Source: Planctomycetota bacterium | GTDB lineage: Bacteria; Planctomycetota; Phycisphaerae; Phycisphaerales; SM1A02 | DNA: 7,940 nt | Direction: 5' to 3' | Assembly: GCA_027295365.1 (NCBI GenBank) | Contig: JAPULD010000241.1 | Location: 1 to 7,940 of the forward strand | Shown here: positions 5,554 through 7,940 of the stretch, piece by piece | How the letters are laid out: each line of letters starts with the position of its first letter | Position numbering within the stretch: position 1 is the first letter of the stretch | Program-made: the position numbers and the translations under genes | Notes under the pieces: generated by a model | What the model was told of the DNA's origin: nothing | The model's database searches: none | The model's input: only the letters and a program-made list of their open reading frames with translations

Positions 5554-5736
5554 ATGGCCAAGAAAAAAACCGACGGTCGCGAATACGTCTGGCTGCAATG
5601 CACCGAATGCGGCGATTTGAATTATCGCACGAGCATCCGCGTCAAGGGTGGCATCGACGAAAAGATCAAGGCGGGACTCAAGAAGTACAGCCCCCGTCTT
5701 CGCAAGCACACGCTGCATAAGATCAAGCGAAAGTAA
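5554..5736 (+). CDS. rpmG: Ribosomal protein bL33
   Basis: Small basic protein of the large ribosomal subunit near the E site. It has 60 residues, slightly longer than the usual 49-55 because of a basic start (MAKKKTDGRE) and a short insertion around RVKGGIDEK. The family signature is clear in QCTECGDLNYRT (15-26) and LKKYSPRLRKHTLHKIKRK at the end. The first zinc pair, Cys16-X2-Cys19, is present. The second pair of the zinc-binding form (C-P-x-C) is replaced by Ser46 and Leu49, so a complete four-cysteine ribbon cannot form within the chain. It sits between tuf and tRNA-Trp, its usual place in many bacteria. The start has no strong Shine-Dalgarno sequence; it is chosen because family members begin shortly before the CTEC strand. 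Confidence 0.95.
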   Translation: MAKKKTDGREYVWLQCTECGDLNYRTSIRVKGGIDEKIKAGLKKYSPRLRKHTLHKIKRK

Positions 5737-5744
5737 GCGAAAGG

Positions 5745-5830
5745 TTTTCAGTGTTTCAGTGTTCAGTTCTCCGTTTTTTCCATTTCCCACAAACGATGGG
5801 CGACTGAAAAACCGAGAACTGAACACTGAA
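5745..5830 (+). repeat. Long palindrome of TTCAGTG-type units, probable dispersed intergenic repeat
   Basis: TTCAGTGTTCAGTTCTC (5755-5771) is a perfect 17-bp inverted match of GAGAACTGAACACTGAA (5814-5830). Beyond one mismatch the stem continues with GTTTTTT against GAAAAAC (one G-T wobble). The interior has a small CCCA/TGGG stem (5786-5789, 5797-5800). The left arm is itself built of near-tandem TTTCAGTG units starting at 5745. The element is AT-richer than its surroundings and lies wholly between rpmG and tRNA-Trp. The style is that of small palindromic intergenic repeats (REP/MITE-like); whether other copies exist cannot be seen here. Confidence 0.7.
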
Positions 5831-5842
5831 GGCTGAATCGCG

Positions 5843-5915
<73 letters not shown>

Positions 5916-5926
5916 TTGAACGCCCC

Positions 5927-5954
5927 CTCGCCTCCCTGTGTCGGGATTGGCGAG
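5927..5954 (+). other. Stem-loop between tRNA-Trp and secE
   Basis: CTCGCC (5927-5932) pairs with GGCGAG (5949-5954), and the inner TCCC (5933-5936) pairs with GGGA (5943-5946), with a two-base TT bulge and loop TGTGTC. TATTTC follows. It could be a weak attenuator or a processing structure freeing the tRNA 3' end from the secE-nusG message. Confidence 0.4.
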
Positions 5955-5991
5955 TATTTCCCCGGCCGCTAAACGATGGAGATCCCGGCCG

Positions 5992-6408
5992 ATGAATTTA
6001 GGCATCTACAAGAAGAATCAGGGTTACTACACCCGAGTCTGCACCGCCTTCTCGCTAGCCACAATCGTGCTCATGGGCTCGCAATGGCTTTGGGACATGA
6101 TGGGCGGGATTAGCATCGGCACACTGCAACCCGTGTATATCCAGGCTGGCGGATCGGTACTCTTCATCTCCCTGTTTGGGATCCTGGGCTACTACCTCAT
6201 TGGCGTGAAGCCCAAGGTGGTCGATTTCATGATCGCCACCGAAGGCGAAATGAAGAAGGTCAACTGGTCGACAAAGCGTGAGATCTTCGGATCGACGTGG
6301 GCCGTCATCGGTCTCACTATGCTCATTGCCCTCCTCTGTTTCACCTTCGATCTTGTCTTTCAGCTCTTTTTCCAGGCCCTCGGCGTGCTCAAGGACGCAG
6401 GCTCGTAA
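5992..6408 (+). CDS. secE: Preprotein translocase subunit SecE (three membrane segments)
   Basis: Small clamp-like subunit of the SecYEG protein channel in the cytoplasmic membrane. From the ATG at 5992 it has 138 residues. That start has GGAGA (5978-5982) nine bases upstream; the longer frame from 5938 lacks such a site and adds unrelated sequence. Hydrophobic segments are at about 14-34, 52-72 and 101-127. The conserved SecE core is the C-terminal third: an amphipathic helix with EGEMKKVNWSTKREI (84-98) leading into the last membrane segment. Many bacterial SecE proteins have only this core (about 60 residues), whereas E. coli has two extra segments, as here. The order secE-nusG, 81 bases apart, is nearly universal and confirms the call. 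Confidence 0.94.
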   Translation: MNLGIYKKNQGYYTRVCTAFSLATIVLMGSQWLWDMMGGISIGTLQPVYIQAGGSVLFISLFGILGYYLIGVKPKVVDFMIATEGEMKKVNWSTKREIFGSTWAVIGLTMLIALLCFTFDLVFQLFFQALGVLKDAGS

Positions 6409-6489
6409 TCGTCTGATCGTTATTCGCATTCCTCCTTTTTCCAGGTGCTGTCTTCGATGCCCGAACTCGATTCTCAACAGGAGCCGGCC

Positions 6490-7287
6490 ATGGCCGAGCA
6501 AGACAACCACCCGGGCGCCACGCCCAAATCGACATCCTCTGATCCGAAGACCGAATCGGATGTGGTGGAGGTCGAGTCTCCGACGTCCGAGCCCTCCGCC
6601 CCCGAAGTCACGCAAGCTGATGACGCCTCGAAAAGCGCTCCACCAGCTTCCGATGATTCTGATTCCAATGAAAAAGACGAGAAGGATGATCGTCCCTTCG
6701 ACCCGGCGGTTGATCTTCCCGCCTATCGCAATGGCATGAACTGGTTTGTCTTGAGGGTCGCTTCCAACAAGGAAAGCTACGTCCGCGAGACATTGCTCAA
6801 GAAGGTCCAGATCGAAGGTCTCGAAAACCTGGTGGGCCGCATCATGGTCCCCACGGAAAAGACCAAGACGCTCAAGGGCGGCAAGGCCCGGATTACCGAA
6901 ACCAAGCTGTATCCCGGGTACGTCTTTGTCGAGATGAAGCTTGAGTCAGATGGCCGAATTCCTCAGGACGTCTTCTTCCTGATCAAGGAAACGACCGGCG
7001 TGGGTGATTTCGTCGGTACCGCCGGGCACCCCACGCCCATGTCGCCTTCTGAAGTCGAGAAGATGCTTCTGGATTCACGGATTCCCGAAGAGACTCCGAC
7101 GGTCAAGCTCGAATTCGCCAAGGGTGATGCCGTCACCATTCAGGAAGGCCCTTTCCAGAGCTACGAAGGCACCGTGGACGAAGTCCTGCCCGAAAAGGGT
7201 CAGGTCCGCGTGCTGGTCACCATCTTTGGTCGCCAGGCCCCCGTCGAACTGGAATTCTGGCAGATCGCCAAAGCCGAAGACGCATAG
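6490..7287 (+). CDS. nusG: Transcription termination/antitermination factor NusG, with acidic N-terminal extension
   Basis: Binds RNA polymerase through its NGN domain and ribosomal S10 or Rho through its KOW domain. I choose the ATG at 6490 (265 residues) because AGGAG (6479-6483) lies six bases before it. ATG 6457 (276 residues) and GTG 6445 (280) are in frame but have poorer sites. Residues 1-82 are a low-complexity arm rich in Asp, Glu, Ser and Pro (for example SDDSDSNEKDEKDD) that the typical 180-residue NusG lacks. The NGN domain starts at MNWFVLRVASNKESYV (83) and contains KLYPGYVFVEM (139-149). The KOW domain covers about 211-265, with KGDAVTIQEGPFQSYEGTV and VTIFGRQAPVELEF. Both domains look complete. 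It follows secE, but no rplK follows it. Confidence 0.96.
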   Translation: MAEQDNHPGATPKSTSSDPKTESDVVEVESPTSEPSAPEVTQADDASKSAPPASDDSDSNEKDEKDDRPFDPAVDLPAYRNGMNWFVLRVASNKESYVRETLLKKVQIEGLENLVGRIMVPTEKTKTLKGGKARITETKLYPGYVFVEMKLESDGRIPQDVFFLIKETTGVGDFVGTAGHPTPMSPSEVEKMLLDSRIPEETPTVKLEFAKGDAVTIQEGPFQSYEGTVDEVLPEKGQVRVLVTIFGRQAPVELEFWQIAKAEDA

Positions 7288-7325
7288 GCTTGATCAAACA
7301 CTTTTCATCTTGAGATTTCAGACTG

Positions 7326-7349
7326 CCCCCGGCACGACGATGTCGGGGG
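7326..7349 (+). terminator. GC-rich hairpin after nusG, possible terminator
   Basis: CCCCCGGCA (7326-7334) pairs with TGTCGGGGG (7341-7349) across a 6-base loop, with one G-T wobble. It is very stable, but only TT follows instead of a proper T-run, so it may act with Rho or stabilise the nusG 3' end. A second, weaker stem CATTGT/ACAATG (7364-7369, 7380-7385) follows before the next gene. Confidence 0.45.
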
Positions 7350-7418
7350 TTGTCAGGGGCTGTCATTGTGAGCCGGGAGACAATGCCTTATTCTCTTCTC
7401 CACCCATTGGAGCCCCCC

Positions 7419-7796
7419 ATGCCCACCCATACCCTCAAAGCCAAGCTGCTGCTCGCCATGGCCATGGCGGATGGCGTCTTTGATCCCAAGGAACTCGAAC
7501 TGCTCGCCGACCGGGCGGTGTTCTGGGGCATCTCCGCGGACGACTTTGAGCATATCCTCGACAATCCCGAAATCACGGACGAGGAATCCAATGCGCTCCC
7601 GGAGGCCTTGGATGAAAGGGCAGCCCTGCTCTCGGAGCTGATCCTGATGGCTTTTGCCGATGGGGAGCTTTCCCTCGAAGAGTTGGATGTACTCATCAAG
7701 CTGGGGGGTCTGCTGGGCGTCTCCGAAGACACGGTGCGGTTCACGTGCGTCAAGGAAGCACGTTCGTTCGGGGTCGATATTCCGGACGATATGTAG
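7419..7796 (+). CDS. Small TerB-like (tellurite-resistance TerB fold) protein
   Basis: A 125-residue, mostly helical acidic protein without signal peptide or membrane segment. Two similar halves are visible: LLLAMAMADGVFDPKELELL (11-30) and LILMAFADGELSLEELDVLI (74-93). Each has the pattern A-D-G with Glu seven residues after the Asp, followed by a helix and G-(I/V)-S. This is the usual look of the TerB / DjlA N-terminal fold, where such acidic positions may bind metal; that function is inferred. Despite the family name there is no sign of other ter genes, so a role in tellurite resistance should not be assumed. The start at 7419 has GGAG (7409-7412) six bases upstream. A TTG at 7350 and an ATG at 7383 are in frame but poorly supported. 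It occupies the place where rplK usually follows nusG. Confidence 0.72.
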   Translation: MPTHTLKAKLLLAMAMADGVFDPKELELLADRAVFWGISADDFEHILDNPEITDEESNALPEALDERAALLSELILMAFADGELSLEELDVLIKLGGLLGVSEDTVRFTCVKEARSFGVDIPDDM

Positions 7797-7842
7797 TTCG
7801 GATACCCGACGATCGACCAGGTGAACGTCTTCCTTGAATTTC

Positions 7843-7875
7843 AAAAAAAGCACGAGACGCCTGGCCTCGTGCTTT
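7843..7875 (-). terminator. Intrinsic terminator, best oriented for a gene on the - strand
   Basis: AAAGCACGAG (7847-7856) and CTCGTGCTTT (7866-7875) form a perfect 10-bp stem with a 9-base loop. On the - strand the stem runs into a stretch of seven T residues (A7843-7849 on the + strand), the normal terminator form. On the + strand only TTT, inside the stem, follows. It probably ends a - strand gene entering from the right and may also stop transcription from the TerB-like gene. Confidence 0.75.
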
Positions 7876-7906
7876 CCATGTTCACGGTTTGCCTTTCGGC
7901 TCCGAC

Positions 7907-7940
7907 TTATTGCATCGCGACGAATTGCCGCTTCTTGGTG
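7907..7940 (-). CDS. Possible 3' end of a - strand gene (partial)
   Basis: On the - strand one frame reads ...TKKRQFVAMQ and stops at TAA (7907-7909), about 30 bases before the - strand terminator. A second - strand frame ends at TGA (7882-7884) with ...KSEPKGKP, so the frame is not certain. Ten residues are too few for a family call. The main support is the orientation of the terminator. Confidence 0.3.
   Translation of the reverse strand, partial: TKKRQFVAMQ

Noticed and set aside
5745..5830. The palindrome as part of a CRISPR array
   Set aside because: Only one inverted pair and no regularly spaced direct repeats with unique spacers.
6055..6615. 186-codon - strand frame across secE and the nusG start
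   Set aside because: Antisense to secE, a recognisable gene with membrane segments; composition is typical of a shadow frame.

Overview
The window looks like a piece of chromosome from a planctomycete, most likely of the Phycisphaerae type. The grounds are moderately GC-rich DNA, a long EF-Tu/SecE/NusG set with planctomycete-style extensions (SecE with three membrane segments, NusG with an acidic N-terminal arm, bL33 with only half a zinc ribbon), and a prepilin-like protein of the family with a C-terminal 'DG' motif that is greatly expanded in that phylum. The assignment is inferred from protein style only. Nearly everything is housekeeping and on the + strand.

Layout. (1) 2-907: the last 59 codons of cysteinyl-tRNA synthetase, then dephospho-CoA kinase (coaE). 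(2) 908-2690: a 328-base gap with a good promoter and a C-rich leader, then rho. (3) 2691-3946: an intergenic region with a thrice-used AAATGACG motif around an extended -10 promoter, a single prepilin-like gene, and a classic intrinsic terminator. (4) 4013-7287: the ancient translation/secretion/elongation cluster tRNA-Thr(GGT) - tuf - rpmG - tRNA-Trp(CCA) - secE - nusG. Its spacers hold several hairpins, including a competing set just before the tuf ribosome binding site and a long dispersed-type palindrome between rpmG and tRNA-Trp. (5) 7288-7940: a small TerB-like gene where rplK would usually be, then a hairpin with its U-tract on the - strand, which suggests that a convergent gene on the - strand enters from the right.

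How the genes work together. EF-Tu, bL33 and the two tRNAs serve translation. SecE is the small subunit of the SecYEG channel. NusG couples RNA polymerase to ribosomes or to Rho, and Rho itself is encoded about 3.8 kb upstream. The prepilin-like gene has its own promoter and terminator and looks like an independent insertion between the rho and tuf blocks.

I see no clear undescribed multi-gene system, no CRISPR array, no insertion sequence and no rRNA. The points worth a second look are mainly in the non-coding DNA (tuf leader, inverted repeats around two promoters, the rpmG/tRNA-Trp palindrome), plus the broken nusG-rplK linkage and a few unusual protein ends.
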